64,000 bases of DNA from Loripinus fragilis (GCA_964019695.1 OZ026518.1:107418305-107482304); one strand, 5' to 3'; positions 11,117 to 21,844 are shown, counted from the first letter of the stretch. The notes: generated from the sequence alone by a model not told the origin. A program made the numbers and translations.

Positions 11117-12040
11117 ATTTACATGCCATGATCATTATTTATCGCTAAATCCGTACAATTGTTTTACCTGCAGTGTTATTATTTTTTTCTGAATGAACTT
11201 GCATGAATGAATAACGGTATTAAGCTGCTACACCTGTTTTCCATTGGACTCTATCCATGACGGACAATACTCTTACTGTGTGAGATCTATATCATGTATA
11301 TAGCTGTTTTCTACTTCAGCGAAGAAACAACAACATTCAGTTTCACATGACTATCCAAAATATGTAGATGCTTCGACTAACAAAGCCAACTTTATAAGCG
11401 TTTATTTGATTACATTGATTTAGGAACCCTATATTTGTATACATTATTCCCATGCGATCGTCTGCAAATCGCCTGAACTTAGCCAGAATAATCACAATAT
11501 AGGCACTCTTAGAGCAGTGCAATTGAACAAAATTATGACCCCAGGAAACTTAATTAAAAGCAAATTAAACATGTGCAACTTTCCATAAACCTCTATATTT
11601 GTTAAATTATCTTTGTTTTACAAACAATCTTGAAATAAAGCCAACTCAAGAGATTTTACAAGATCGCATAATGCATCTAGCGAATACCAGAACAAGGCTG
11701 CATATGTATTAAGACACACCAGAGCCTTGGCTGCTCATACATACTAAGTATGCAAGTATTTTAAGGCTCGGGACCATTACATGAATAGATATAAAGCTGA
11801 GTTGGACAGCTTAATATAGTCGTTTATCAGTCACCTCTCATATTAACTGCATATTAATTGCCTGATAAACGTTGTCTATCTCATGTATCTCACGGCATAT
11901 GCCTTTATCAGTTCATGATGACGTTGCATTTTTTGAATGACGTCGTTAATGACACTGAATCAAAACAATAATCGAAAATTACGTCTTAATAGCTTGTTTG
12001 AAGAGAGAAACAAAAGGCAAACTGATAAATAGAATACAGG
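11117..12040. other. No recognisable feature
   Basis: AT-rich, no ORF over 60 codons, no repeat I can match in the window. Confidence 0.45.
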
Positions 12041-12226
12041 TTCGCGTCTTTGATATCAAGTTTACCAGGCTCGGCTTTGAGAACGCATGTTGAATCGCCA
12101 AGTTTACCAGGCTCGGTTTTGAGAACGCATGTTGGATCGCTCGGCAAGCCTCGCGATGTCAACATGCGTTCTCAAAGCCTTGCCTGGTAAACTTTATATC
12201 AATAACACTCACCTAGTACTCTCTAT
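12041..12226. repeat. Inverted cluster of 90-bp minisatellite units
   Basis: Two partial units lie on the minus strand (AAGTTTACCAGGCTCGG followed by TTTGAGAACGCATGTTG, twice) and one on the plus strand (GCGATGTCAACATGCGTTCT, then CACTCACCTAGTACTCTC). They match the array at 951-1546, eleven kilobases away. Confidence 0.88.
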
Positions 12227-12589
12227 AATTTAATTACTTACACTGCACGAGTTTCTGTATTGGTCGAGGGTCAATCAAGATTGGTTTGAGGTGAACAGTA
12301 TACGTCTCAAAGCAGCTGTATTAAGCCTAGGTCAAATCAGTTGGACACCGATACCAAAGCCTTTGCCTGTAAAAGTGATTTATGTATTATGTAGTTAATT
12401 CATAAAAATGTCATTAATCAAGTGATTTCGTATTGGCCCAGTTACAAGTTCTATATAAGCTGTATTGGCCAAAGGTCGAGCAGGTCCGTGGATATAAGCA
12501 TAATTAGTGCACCAAGTTTTGCCAATAAACTTCACCGAGGCGTTTTTACGTCCCATTTAACAATTTTTCGTCATGTAGGAACATGTCCT

Positions 12590-12724
12590 GAGATGGAACC
12601 AGTGCTTAGTCAGACGATATAAGTGTCTTGCTCAAGGACACAACTTTGTGCCTCTACTGAGTCACGAACCAGTGACCCCTCGATCTCAGTCTAGCACTCT
12701 ACCACTGAGCCACTGCGTTCCTCT
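12590..12724 (-). mobile_element. tRNA-derived SINE, minus-strand copy
   Basis: Read on the minus strand: GTGGCTCAGTGGTAGAGTGC (A-box region), a B-box-like segment, then GTCCTTGAGCAAGACACTT and a decayed AGTACTGGTTC-type tail block. Same family as the SINEs at 38835, 45479, 53572, 55124, 61324, 61708 and 62618. Confidence 0.8.
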
Positions 12725-12850
12725 TTACTGAAAAATAAATTCCAAAGGTACGGATAAGCCTGCGCAGATGCACTGGCTAGTTTGTGCCTTTGTTGTTCTA
12801 ATGCAAAACATTAACACATATACGCCTAGCGTCCTTTTTGTTGGACATAG

Positions 12851-12916
12851 GCAAACAGTTCAAATCCAGATCAGATGCCACAGAACGCGCATCTGATCAG
12901 GTTCTCCACTGTTTGC
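12851..12916. repeat. Short palindromic repeat, AAACAGTG hairpin family
   Basis: GCAAACAGTT pairs with CACTGTTTGC; inner stem CAGATCAGATG pairs with CATCTGATCAG. Confidence 0.82.
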
Positions 12917-13744
12917 TTACAGACTGTTCTATTAAATTTTTAATAAAAATGAAAATACGTACTGTACGCATAGCTCTGTATATCCGATGTTTTTGACCAG
13001 TGATCGGGTCGTCGACTGCAAGATATTGATTTTTTTAGACCCTCGACGACTGGTACTATGCCCTTGACCACTCAAATATGCGCACAGCTACAAAATGTTT
13101 AGACAGGGATTTAAATGGTTAATAAATAGGCCCTTTTTGATGAATTCATTGTGCCTGGAATTTTATTCGATTTAGCTAGTACAACATGTAGTTCGAACAA
13201 TTTGAGTTAGAATGTTCGAGCTTTTTACAGTTACTCTATTTCTATGATGATTTGCTTATCATTGCTAGAATTTATATTCAGGCGGATAATATGCAGGTGT
13301 TCCCATGCATTTGACAAAGGAATTTGTATTAGGCATGCTGGGGGGGGGGGGGGGGGCGAAAAATTAGTCTGGGCCATCGTCTACTGACACACTTGAGTAT
13401 GTGCATGAATACCTACGGCTAAGGCGAGTCAGCGCAGATGCGCATGCTTGCCTGTGCTTTAAAATGCGCAGTGGTCGAGTTTGTAGTAATTACAGTTTTC
13501 ATATAAGCTGAACCAAATAACATGTTATATGTCTTCGCCTATACCCTAAAGGGCAACATCGCTGAGTTTTTAATGACGTAAAACTGCCATTCACTGAAGT
13601 CTTATACAACTAGTTGTCAGTTGCTTTTCATTGTTATGGTAATTCCCGCTGTTTCTCTAAATCTTTTTGGAAATTTCTCCGTGAAAATTTGGTTATCATC
13701 GTAAAAATATACTAGAGCAGAAGTCGATGGTACACCATCGCAAA
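12917..13744. other. Mostly featureless; G17 run
   Basis: A run of 17 G lies at 13340-13356 beside a fragment related to the AGTCTGGGCC-type repeat. A diverged partial palindrome (GCGCAGATGCGCATG) lies near 13433. No supported gene. Confidence 0.5.
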
Positions 13745-14891
13745 TACCCGCTTTTTGACCTATAACCTTTACCTTGGGGTCAAGGTCACACAAAATGCTG
13801 CTCAGTACCTTCAACATAATATGACCTATGCACCTGTAAAGTTTGAAGTTGCTATGTCCAATGGTTAAAGAGAAGAAGCATTTACAAAAAAAACACTATA
13901 TGACCTTGACCTATGGGTCAAGGTCACACCAAATGTTGTCTAGTGCCCTCCAAATCATATGACCTTTGCACCTGCAAAGTTTGAAGTTGCTACGTCCAAC
14001 AGTTTAGGAGAAGATGCATTTACAAGAAAGTACATTATTTGACCTTGACCTTCAAGTCAAGGTCACACTAAATGTTGCCCAGTGCCCTCTACATCATGTG
14101 ACCTATGGACCTACAGAGTTTGAAGTTACTACGTCAAAAGCTTTAGGAGGAGAAGCATTTAAAAGAAAATTCAATATTTGACCTTTGACCTTGACCTTGG
14201 GGTCAAGGCCACACAAAATGTTGCCCAGTACCCTCTACATCATGTGACCTATCCAGCTACAAAGTTTGAAGTTGCTAAATCTAACCCTTTAGGAGGAGAT
14301 ACATTTACAAGAAAATACATTATTTGATCTTTGACCTTGACCTTGGGGTCAAGGTCACACAAAATGTTGCCCAGTAACCTTAATATCATGTGACCTTTTC
14401 AGCTACAAAGTTTGAAGTTGCTACGTCAAAAGGTTGAGGAGGAGATGCATTTACAAGAAAATTCAATATTTGACCTTTGACCTTGACCTTGGGGGTCAAG
14501 GTCACACAAAATGTTGCCCAGTACCCTCTACATCATGTGACCTATTCAGCTACAAAATTTGAAGTTGCTACGTCTAACCGTTAAGGAGGAGATTCCATTG
14601 GAAGAAAATACAATATTTGACCTTTGACCTTGACCTTGGGGTCAAGGTCACACGAAATGTCGCCCAGTTCCCTCTTCATCATGTGACCTATTCACCTACA
14701 AAGTTTGAAGCTGCTACCTCTAACGGTTTAGGAGGAGATGCATTTACAAGAAACGTGACGGACGGACGTACGCACGGACGGACAGGCGGACAGACGGACG
14801 GACAGACGGACGGACGGACGGACGGACGGACGACGGACCGACTTTGACACGAAATTAATATACCCTTTTTTTCTAAAGAAAAAAGCGGGTA
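13745..14891. mobile_element. TIR-bounded element made of ~145-bp half-site units
   Basis: TACCCGCTTTTT at 13745-13756 is the exact complement of AAAAAGCGGGTA at 14880-14891; TA at both outer edges would fit a TA target duplication. The interior is seven tandem units of about 141-147 bp, each with TGACCTTGACCTTGGGGTC then AAGGTCACAC, then a ATGTTGCCCAGTACCC block and AAGTTTGAAGTTGCTACGTC. Each unit therefore carries three or four AGGTCA half sites, partly as an inverted repeat. No transposase is visible, so it would be non-autonomous. Confidence 0.8.
14756..14834 (+). repeat. (GGAC)n-type microsatellite
   Basis: Runs of GGACGGAC with interspersed GGACAGACGG variants follow the last 145-bp unit and precede the right terminal repeat. 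Accounts for the repetitive ORFs on both strands here. Confidence 0.92.
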
Positions 14892-14959
14892 TAATAACTT
14901 GTACACTGGAGCGTCACAAATATGCGCTCATAGTTCTTTATACTGTATTGTCTTATATT

Positions 14960-15046
14960 ATAAGCAGCATTCTGCTATTAATACACATTTCAATTAGCAA
15001 AAAACGGCTGATTTCGTTTATGTGTACCCCAAAATTTCTTCATTTT
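14960..15046 (+). repeat. Left half of an interrupted repeat
   Basis: AGCATTCTGCTATTAATACAC, GCTGATTTCGTTTATG and GTACCCCAAAATTTCTTC match 15430-15512. The match is interrupted at 15047 by the retroelement tail and resumes at 15270 with GTAACCGAAACTGAC. Confidence 0.7.
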
Positions 15047-15269
15047 GAAAGTAAGTAAGGGTGTAAAGATCAGGAATCGATACAATCAAGTACCACACCT
15101 GACACAGGATACCTATGGAAAAGTGACAAACTCACAGTTAGACATCACAAACGAGAGCCAAGAGGTCAGCCCTTTCTCAGCAGGTGACCACAAGTCACAT
15201 ATAAACAGACGCGCACAAATGCATAGCAAACACAAGACAGAATAAAAAGATAAAAGATCCACAAAAGAA
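15047..15269 (-). mobile_element. PLE 3' tail, 5'-truncated insertion
   Basis: Matches the last ~220 bp of PLE-A (4993-5215) on the minus strand, from the TTACTTACTTT end to the segment CCACAAAAGAAGTA. The break with PLE-A falls at GTA, which is also the first three bases of the resuming flank, suggesting a microhomology joint. Confidence 0.85.
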
Positions 15270-15591
15270 GTAACCGAAACTGACAATTACCTGTATTTTC
15301 ACACCTCGCCTGTATTTTCACACCTCTGGCAGAACTACAATAAAAAAGTGTTTGGGACAACAATAGAAGGTGCCCCATCGTTTATTACGTCATATTAATC
15401 GATCTGCCCCCAAAGAGATCCCTATGCTGCGATCGGTACACATTTCCATTAGCAAATATAGGCTGATTTCTTTTACGTGTACCCCACAATTTCTCCCTTT
15501 TGAGGTAACTGAAACTGGCATTTACCTGTATTTTCACATCTCACCTGTTTTTCGCATCCCAAAAAGACCCTCCATGCTGCTATTATTTGGG

Positions 15592-15822
15592 CCTCGACGA
15601 GACAAAACCTGTCTTCGGGTTTCCCGACAAAGCAAGATTCAACCCAGTCGCGTCAGCTACAGAGACTAGCTAGAACATTGAAATTTCGCTTGTAGCAAGT
15701 TAAGATATGATAATTTTCAAAAAAGCGAATAATAAAGGCGCTGATCAGTCTGCGCGGATGCGCAGGCTTGTCTGCGCCTTTGTTATTCACAAACCCTGAA
15801 GACAGGTTGTCTCGAGACGGCC
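15592..15822. mobile_element. MITE family M4, 231 bp
   Basis: GACAAAACCTGTCTTCGGG at the left pairs with CCTGAAGACAGGTTGTCTCG at the right. The interior holds CAGCTACAGAGACTAGCTAG and a copy of the GCGCGGATGCGCAGGC near-palindrome seen in family M2. A relative is found at 29425-29525 and a fragment at 35265-35352. Confidence 0.8.
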
Positions 15823-17034
15823 CCCATTTTATGCGCAAACGTGTGTACAATGTACAGGGGTCACCTCTAAATACACAAGTGCCCACACAGCCAGCGTAAA
15901 ACCTTTAACTGGGCCAATCCGAAATCACTTGATTACTACTAAAGATACAGCATTTTTACAGGCTAAATGCCTGTCTCATACTGGTTTGATCTTAGCTTAA
16001 TACATACAGCTGACCTGAGACCAATATTATTGACCTCAAAACTTCGATCAATACAGATATCCATGTAAGATTTGAAATTAAAGGCCTACATACAAATATG
16101 CAGTTACATGTCTACGTGTCTACGTGTTAATCAGAAACGCAACCGTGTTGTGAGATGGATATGTAAATTGACACGTCTTATATGAGTAACAAAGGGATAT
16201 ACCCCAATAGGTTGATGAACAAGCATTTTAATATACAGGTACATTTATATCCCAAGATACAGTGACGTACATGTATATGTTGATACGTTCGACCATTTTA
16301 CAAATAGACCATAGACTACTGAATCAGTTACTGCGGACCTGTAATTTATAGATGCATGTGTAAAAATGTTCAATGTGTCATCTTAATGCTGGACTGCATC
16401 CAAACTCTGCGGGTCTATATATATTTATAGGTGCACCGGTCGGTGGACGAGTTCCCTATTGCTAGTGCCTTCGTTGTTAGCATGAAGACCAAATATATCC
16501 AACTCCTGCATGTTTGAAGACTGACATTTTTGCTTATTTGATAATTTTAACAATCACATGGGGTGGCATTGAATGTATTTTACCGTAATTTGTAACTCAA
16601 AGCTATGCCAGAAATGACGCAAGCCTCATAAACCCTTATACAGTTCTATATTAACTACATAAATGTCTATCAAATTTTCTCAGCCGAGTTCTATAATCGG
16701 TGAAGATGTTAGGACAAGTAAAATGTGTTTATGTCAGCTGCCTATGATAAATAGTGTGCTAGCAGATGAGAGCGGAGTGAGAAAATCAATCATTAATCGT
16801 AGTAATTCTTTCTAAAAGCGCCTGCTAAATTGAAAACAGCGTTTTTTATGATGGCTTGTTTAATCAAATGAGGTGTCTTCAAAATGATCATTATTCAACT
16901 GAAACACGAAAAAGTGGATTTTATTCGTTTTTTGTCTGCAACGTTTATGTTTTTGCAGGAGAAGCATTTATCCCTGTTTTACGAGTTAAACCAACATCTA
17001 GGGTAAGGATTTGGCCTATAAATTATATTATAAA
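15823..17034. other. No recognisable feature
   Basis: AT-rich, low ORF content. A fragment resembling the GACCTGAGACCAAT block at 3390 recurs near 16010, otherwise nothing. Confidence 0.4.
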
Positions 17035-17035
17035 T

Positions 17036-17102
17036 TATAGGCAACAACCACCCCGTTTGAGGCGCTAAACCAGCGCCTCAAACGGGGTGGTTGGTGCCTA
17101 TA
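17036..17102. repeat. Near-perfect 30-bp-arm hairpin
   Basis: AACCACCCCGTTTGAGGCGC at 17046 pairs perfectly with its complement ending 17092 (21 bp arms, AAACC loop 17067-17071). The arms extend outward to ATAGGCA/TGCCTAT with one mismatch. GC content is much above the flanks. Confidence 0.95.
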
Positions 17103-17499
17103 TGCTATTGTGAGTCATTTTTAAGTTGGGATTTCTCGATCAATCTTGTTTTTGTGATATAGTGCATTGCATTCTTTCTCTTCTTTAGCACTCGTCTTGC
17201 ATGGGAGGTGGTATGAGTGTCTGCTTGGGGATCGTTTTGTTCGTTAATACGTTGCTTGAGTACGTTTCTTGATGATTTGCCTTTGTACTCGTATCTATTC
17301 GGTTTGTCATGGTCTTGGCAATTTTTGGTCATCTACTTGTTTGGGGGCGGTATTTATTGGCTAATCTGTTAGAAACAAACGTTCGCATTGTTTATCTTTA
17401 AACGTGTGATAAGATTGGAAACCAGTTGCACATGGACATGTGAGCCCATCTCCTAAACGATTAGGAAGTGTTCGGGTTGTTGATTTAAGAATAACGGTT
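17103..17499. other. Unassigned stretch
   Basis: A 75-codon charged frame lies on the minus strand (17105-17332). I recognise no domain, and it sits directly upstream of a retroelement tail, so it may be older element DNA. Confidence 0.3.
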
Positions 17500-17737
17500 T
17501 CAAGACGGTGCTTCTTTTGTGGATCATTTTTGTTATTTATATTTCGTGTATGTCATGCTTTCTTGTCTGTTCATTGCAGCCTTTTGGCCACCTGCTGGGA
17601 AAGGGCTATCCTCTTGGCTCTCTTGTATGTGATGTGTTCTTTTGTTTTTGTCACTTTCCTATCAGGTGTCCTGAGTCAGGTATGGTACTTGATTGTATCG
17701 ATTCCTGATCTTTGCCTTCTTATTTACTTCAAAGTCA
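17500..17737 (+). mobile_element. PLE 3' tail, plus strand, diverged
   Basis: Contains CACCTGCTGGGAAAGGGCT, TGGTACTTGATTGTATCGAT and TCCTGATCTTTGCC, in the same order as in the PLE-A tail. It lacks the ORF part. The short ORFs here are tail sequence. Confidence 0.82.
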
Positions 17738-17899
17738 TTTTTTTTTCAAATGCTTACCCAGCTTGGGCCTCACCAGGCAATTTGTTCTGAGTTCTATTGC
17801 TCTATGTAGCCCCATCAACGAGTTAATTAGTTCATGACGTTAGTTGTTTATTATAGTAGAAAGTTGTCTCTATAAATCTAAAAAAAAAATACAAAAATA

Positions 17900-18560
17900 G
17901 TTGTCCACCAAACTCCTGAATTCAACGTTGTGATATTTCTAGGACTAGCTTTATTTCTAACAAATGGTAAATCAGATATAACCCACTGAACTTCAGTTTA
18001 ATAAGGCAAATGAGTCCCCCGTTTTGGACTTGAACTTGTCCATAACGAATTGCATAGTTTCATCTAAAATGTATGAAAAATGGGGTGATTTTAGGTTTAA
18101 AATTTTCATTTTCCAATCTCTTGAGGCTGAGAAACCAATTTTTGACTGCTAAGTTGTTAAAACAAGGTTATCGATATCATTCACTTTATAAAGTAAGAAA
18201 GGTGGCAAAGATCAGGAATCGATACAATCAAGTACCACACCTGACCCAGGATACCACAAGGGAAAGTGACAAAAACACAATTAAACATCACAAACGAGAG
18301 CCATTAGGTCAGCCCTTTCCCAGCAGGTGACCACAAGGCCTTTTCTAAATTTAACCATAGGCAATCAGAGATGATTGATAAATACATTAATGGTTTGAAA
18401 CTATTCTGCAACAGGACGAATGGGAGCCGTTTTTATAGTGATTTAGTTTATAAATTAAAATAATTGTCGGAAAGGCTAATATAATCTTAGTGATCGATTG
18501 AAAAAGAGAATTAGACGTTATAAAAAGTTGGATGAAGCATGTATATAATGTAACAGTCTG
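17900..18560 (+). pseudogene. Reverse transcriptase relic of a related PLE subfamily
   Basis: Plus-strand remnants in several frames: MVNQIYPTELQFNKAN, then LDLNLSITN, AKLLKQGYRYHSL (near 18150), and after an interruption FYSDLVYKLK (near 18430) and RRYKKLDEA. These correspond in order to MVSQIYPSELQLNKAN, LDLHLSISN, QKLLKQGYRYHKL, FYSDLVYKLK and HYKK in PLE-A, but with clear divergence, so it is a different and older subfamily. It is broken by frameshifts, stops and an antisense tail insertion at 18186-18340. Confidence 0.75.
18186..18340 (-). mobile_element. PLE 3' tail inserted antisense into an RT relic
   Basis: Minus-strand tail from the TTACTTT end to the GTCACCTGCTGGGAAAGG block. RT-relic codons lie on both sides, so the tail is the younger insertion. 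Confidence 0.82.
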
Positions 18561-18821
18561 CACACCTACGTGTCAACCTAATCGCGGTTTATAGCTTTGT
18601 TTTCCTTTTTATTGTACGAATGTGGGTCAGACCTCGGATTCAATCATGATGGTCCTGATGTAAAACCTTGACTTTATCCGTGGATTGGTACCTAATGTTT
18701 GTCTTTGCCTGTGCCCACCATCGCTCTGAGGCTTTCTTTAGCGCAGATTTTTCTGTGAGTCGTGAGCCCTTTTCTTTGTTTCATCAAAGTGTGTTGTTCC
18801 TTTGTGATGATGCATTGCATA

Positions 18822-18912
18822 AGTTAGGAAGCCTCCATGCGAATAAAACATTTTGTGCTTTAACAACAACATAATCTATGGCGATGATTTGGCGCCAGTA
18901 AACTGCACTTAA
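18822..18912 (+). repeat. Family B fragment
   Basis: GCATTGCATAAGTTAGGAAG, CTCCATGCGAATAAAAC and TTTGGCGCCAGTAAACTGC correspond to the 5' part of family B. It is cut off at 18913 by the next retroelement copy. Confidence 0.72.
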
Positions 18913-19976
18913 ATAAAAAAAAGGGCAACGATCAGGAATCGATACAATCAAGCACCACACCTGACCCAGGATACCAATGAGACAGTGACAACTGCATAAT
19001 TAGACATCACAAACGAGAGCCAAGAGATCAGCCCTTTCCCAGCAGGTGACCACAAGGCAACAATAAACAGACGCGCACGAAAGCATAACAAAAACAAGAC
19101 AAATATAACATAAATGATCTACAAAAAAGCACCGCCTTGGAACGGTCAGTAAAAATATTTTACTGAAGGGCTTAAACTGATTTCACGGTGCACCAACCTC
19201 ACCCTTAGTTCAGATGTGGATCAAGACACATAGATGTTTGGTTTACATGAAAGACCACTTATCAATGCATCATCTCATAGAACATATAAATCAAAACATA
19301 AAAAGGAGATAAAGCAAAGATAAGGACTCAGCAGTAAGTAAAACTGAATACCCGAGCAAAAAGAAATCCAACAGGTAAACCCCGGTGGGCCTGAAAACAA
19401 CCAAAGCATCAGGCCCCTACCATCTCATCAATAGATAAGTCTGGGTCAGGTGTGGTACTTGATTGTATCGATTCCTGATCTTTGCAACCTTATTACTTTA
19501 AGTCGGAATCATCATAGAGTCTGAAGTCCGACCCACCGGCGTGCAATTAAAGAGGAAAGCAAAGTTACCAACCGTGATTGGGTTGACCACCAAGCATGCA
19601 GTCTGTTGCAATACATTTGTTATAGCCAATCTTTTTATAATGGGAAATTATTTTAATGAACTGCGCTGAAAAATTATTAGAGCCAACAATCTTATTCAAT
19701 TTATACACCAAGTCACCATAGAAATCAGGTTCTGAAAGTCCTTGGCGCAAGAGAGATTTAAGTCCAATTTGGAATTTAGATATTACTATAAAAATTAGAA
19801 AGGATTTTGCGATGTTTCAGAAGTTTCTGAGTTAACAATTTATTGCGAGTGTTTAAGAAGTTTCTTAGTTAACAATTTATTGCGAGTGTTGAAGTCAGCA
19901 ACATGGCTAGATGCTCTAGCAAAACGAATGAGTTGAAATATATAGACTCCATAGGATGTAGAGCAAGGAATATCAC
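18913..19976 (-). pseudogene. PLE copy with C-terminal RT segment
   Basis: Minus-strand copy comprising the whole 3' tail and about 450 bp of the RT C-terminus (GLSEPDFYGDLVYKL, VGSNNFSAQFIKI). It is 5'-truncated near 19976. Compared with PLE-A it has an internal deletion near 19790, a direct duplication of about 33 bp (GAAGTTTCTGAGTTAACAAT... at 19818 and again at 19856), and an insertion of its own tail sequence at 19441-19498. Confidence 0.85.
19441..19498 (+). mobile_element. 58-bp PLE tail inside a PLE copy, opposite strand
   Basis: GGGTCAGGTGTGGTACTTGA through TTTGCAACCTTATTACTT is the last ~57 bp of the element on the plus strand. It interrupts AGATAAGTCTTTAAGTCGG, which is continuous in PLE-A (near 5517) and in the copy at 21845. 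Confidence 0.88.
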
Positions 19977-19984
19977 ATTAAGCA

Positions 19985-20222
19985 CCCTCCCCGGTGGCTT
20001 AGTCTGTGGTTATGTTGTTCATTGGTCCTTGGTGTGTTATGCGTTACTAAGTATCGGCTTTCTAGTTTTGCAATCGTCCTGACGAGAAGAAAGAGTTGGT
20101 TGCTTTATTTTAATTGTCTTTCTGATGCCTTGTGACTGTTAATGTTCTGTGGCTCTTCCTCACAGTGCCGCGGATTGGTCTGCGGTGTGTGATTGTGATA
20201 TTTGCTGATCACACTAGTTAAG
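19985..20222 (+). repeat. Family B repeat, diverged copy
   Basis: CGGTGGCTTAGTCTGTGG, TCTAGTTTTGCAATCGTC and GTGTGTGATTGTGATATTTG follow the family B order. The 3' terminus is decayed. Confidence 0.7.
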
Positions 20223-20634
20223 ATTCTTTTATATAACTTACTCTGATTCTCATGAAATTGAATGAGTTTCCTGAACGATTGCGGGGTCAAGCATCAAAAG
20301 ATGGGGCATACCTCAGTTACACTGCAGGCAACGATTAAAAGTTTACAAGGATCATTAATCTTCATTTGCTGCCGTTTAGATATCGCAAAATCAATAAATA
20401 CGATTTGCTTCTAAATGCTATGTTAGTGATTATACGAAACGCATGTATTATTGTTTTACTCATTTCCACTACATGTATTTTATTACAATGGTCCAGTGTA
20501 CGTCAAAAGTGATAGCAGGTTAAATCAACATATTGACATACATAGGGTCCTATGTTCTGTACTATACATACTTTACATACTATACAACGCATAATACCTC
20601 TATCCTGTAAAACTCTTGAGCTGGTCCATGACTG

Positions 20635-21033
20635 AAATTGATACATTGCAATAGTTAGAAGGCTTCCATGCGAGCTGAACGTTTCTTGTACTTCAACAAC
20701 AGCAGAATCAAGCGCGAAGATTTGGTACCAGTAAAATGCATTTAAGCCCCCGGTGGCTTAGGCTGCTGTCTGTTCTAAGGCAGTGGTTCTGTTGTAGTTG
20801 ACTTTTTGTTTATTATTACTCCCATTGTGGGAGTCTGTAATTTTTCTATGTTTTGTTGTATGTAACTTTATGTCCATTCTAGTTTTGGAATCATCTTGAT
20901 GGGGAAGAGAGAGCTGATTACTTTGCTAAGTATCTTCCTGGCGTCTCGTGATCGTTGCGTGGCTCCTCGTCGCGGTGGCATGGGTTTGTCTGCAGTTGTG
21001 ATTGTGGTATTTTCTGATCATTCTCACTTACTA
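20635..21033 (+). repeat. Family B repeat, near-complete copy (~400 bp)
   Basis: Order of blocks: TTGCAATAGTTAGAAGGC, CATGCGAGCTGAACG, GGTGGCTTAGGCTGCTGTC, TCCATTCTAGTTTTGGAATC, TGGGGAAGAGAGAGCTG, GTGATTGTGGTATTTTCTG and a CATTCTCACTTACT end. No ORF is conserved between copies. The 3' end resembles the PLE tail end (TTCCTGATC followed by CTTACT), so the element may use the same reverse transcriptase; this is inference. Confidence 0.8.
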
Positions 21034-21844
21034 CTTTTGTTAAACGAAATTAACACGTTCAGATTCTCAGACGTCTAATGTTGGCATACGTTTGCTGTCA
21101 CGGTTCCGTTTACGGAGACGATATGCATTAAGGAAAATATCACTTCCATGCTGACTTGTAGTTCATCTTATCATAAACTCCCAATCCAAAAATTTTATTC
21201 TCATTAATTTTGTTATGGAATGGATTATTACTCAGAATAAAGAGGCGCTAGTCTCAAGCTGATCAGATATAGTGCTCAATATGAGTTTTAGGTTGTTCAA
21301 CTCTCTGGTGTTTTACGACTGTTGTCCAGCATTTTGATGTCGTCTGGCATTCCTCATCTATAGTCTGGCGTTCCTCTGTGAGTCATTTCTTCAAATCACA
21401 GCTGCAGACAACTGGATAGAATATACTAAACTTCACAAGAATAGTTTCAGTTTCATGCAGATCTGCAACAAAAGAAAAATATTTTAAAAATCGTCTTGTC
21501 AAAAAGAATTAGCCTGATTAAAAAAAGGAAGCTGGTTCAAACAAGTCTTAGGCTTATTTCTGTATCCCTTTCACATGTACTGTACTGTATATATGATTTA
21601 TCTCTTGTTCTTTGATGTACTTTATATTTGAATAAAATGTTGTTTACACTAAAAATAATATTTAGTGTAGTGATCGCTGACCCCCTAATTAAAGCATATA
21701 TGGAGAAAACTAAACAAATACTGGTCTGATTTGAAAATAGTTTGTCACAAATAGTTCGATGAACCTCTATTAAGATTGTTTAAATCATCTTGACATGTTA
21801 AAAGTATTATAAAATAAGTTATGTCACTTTGCAGGGTCAGTAAA
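21034..21844. other. Mostly unassigned
   Basis: Near 21585-21640 the sequence TTTGAATAAAATGTTG after a TTGTTCTTTGATG block resembles the untranslated end of a decayed non-LTR element, but the evidence is thin. Otherwise nothing. Confidence 0.3.

Noticed and set aside
14617..14906. Overlapping ORFs on both strands with Gly-Arg-Thr-Asp and Arg-Pro-Ser-Val repeats
   Set aside because: They derive from the GGAC microsatellite and the 145-bp units.
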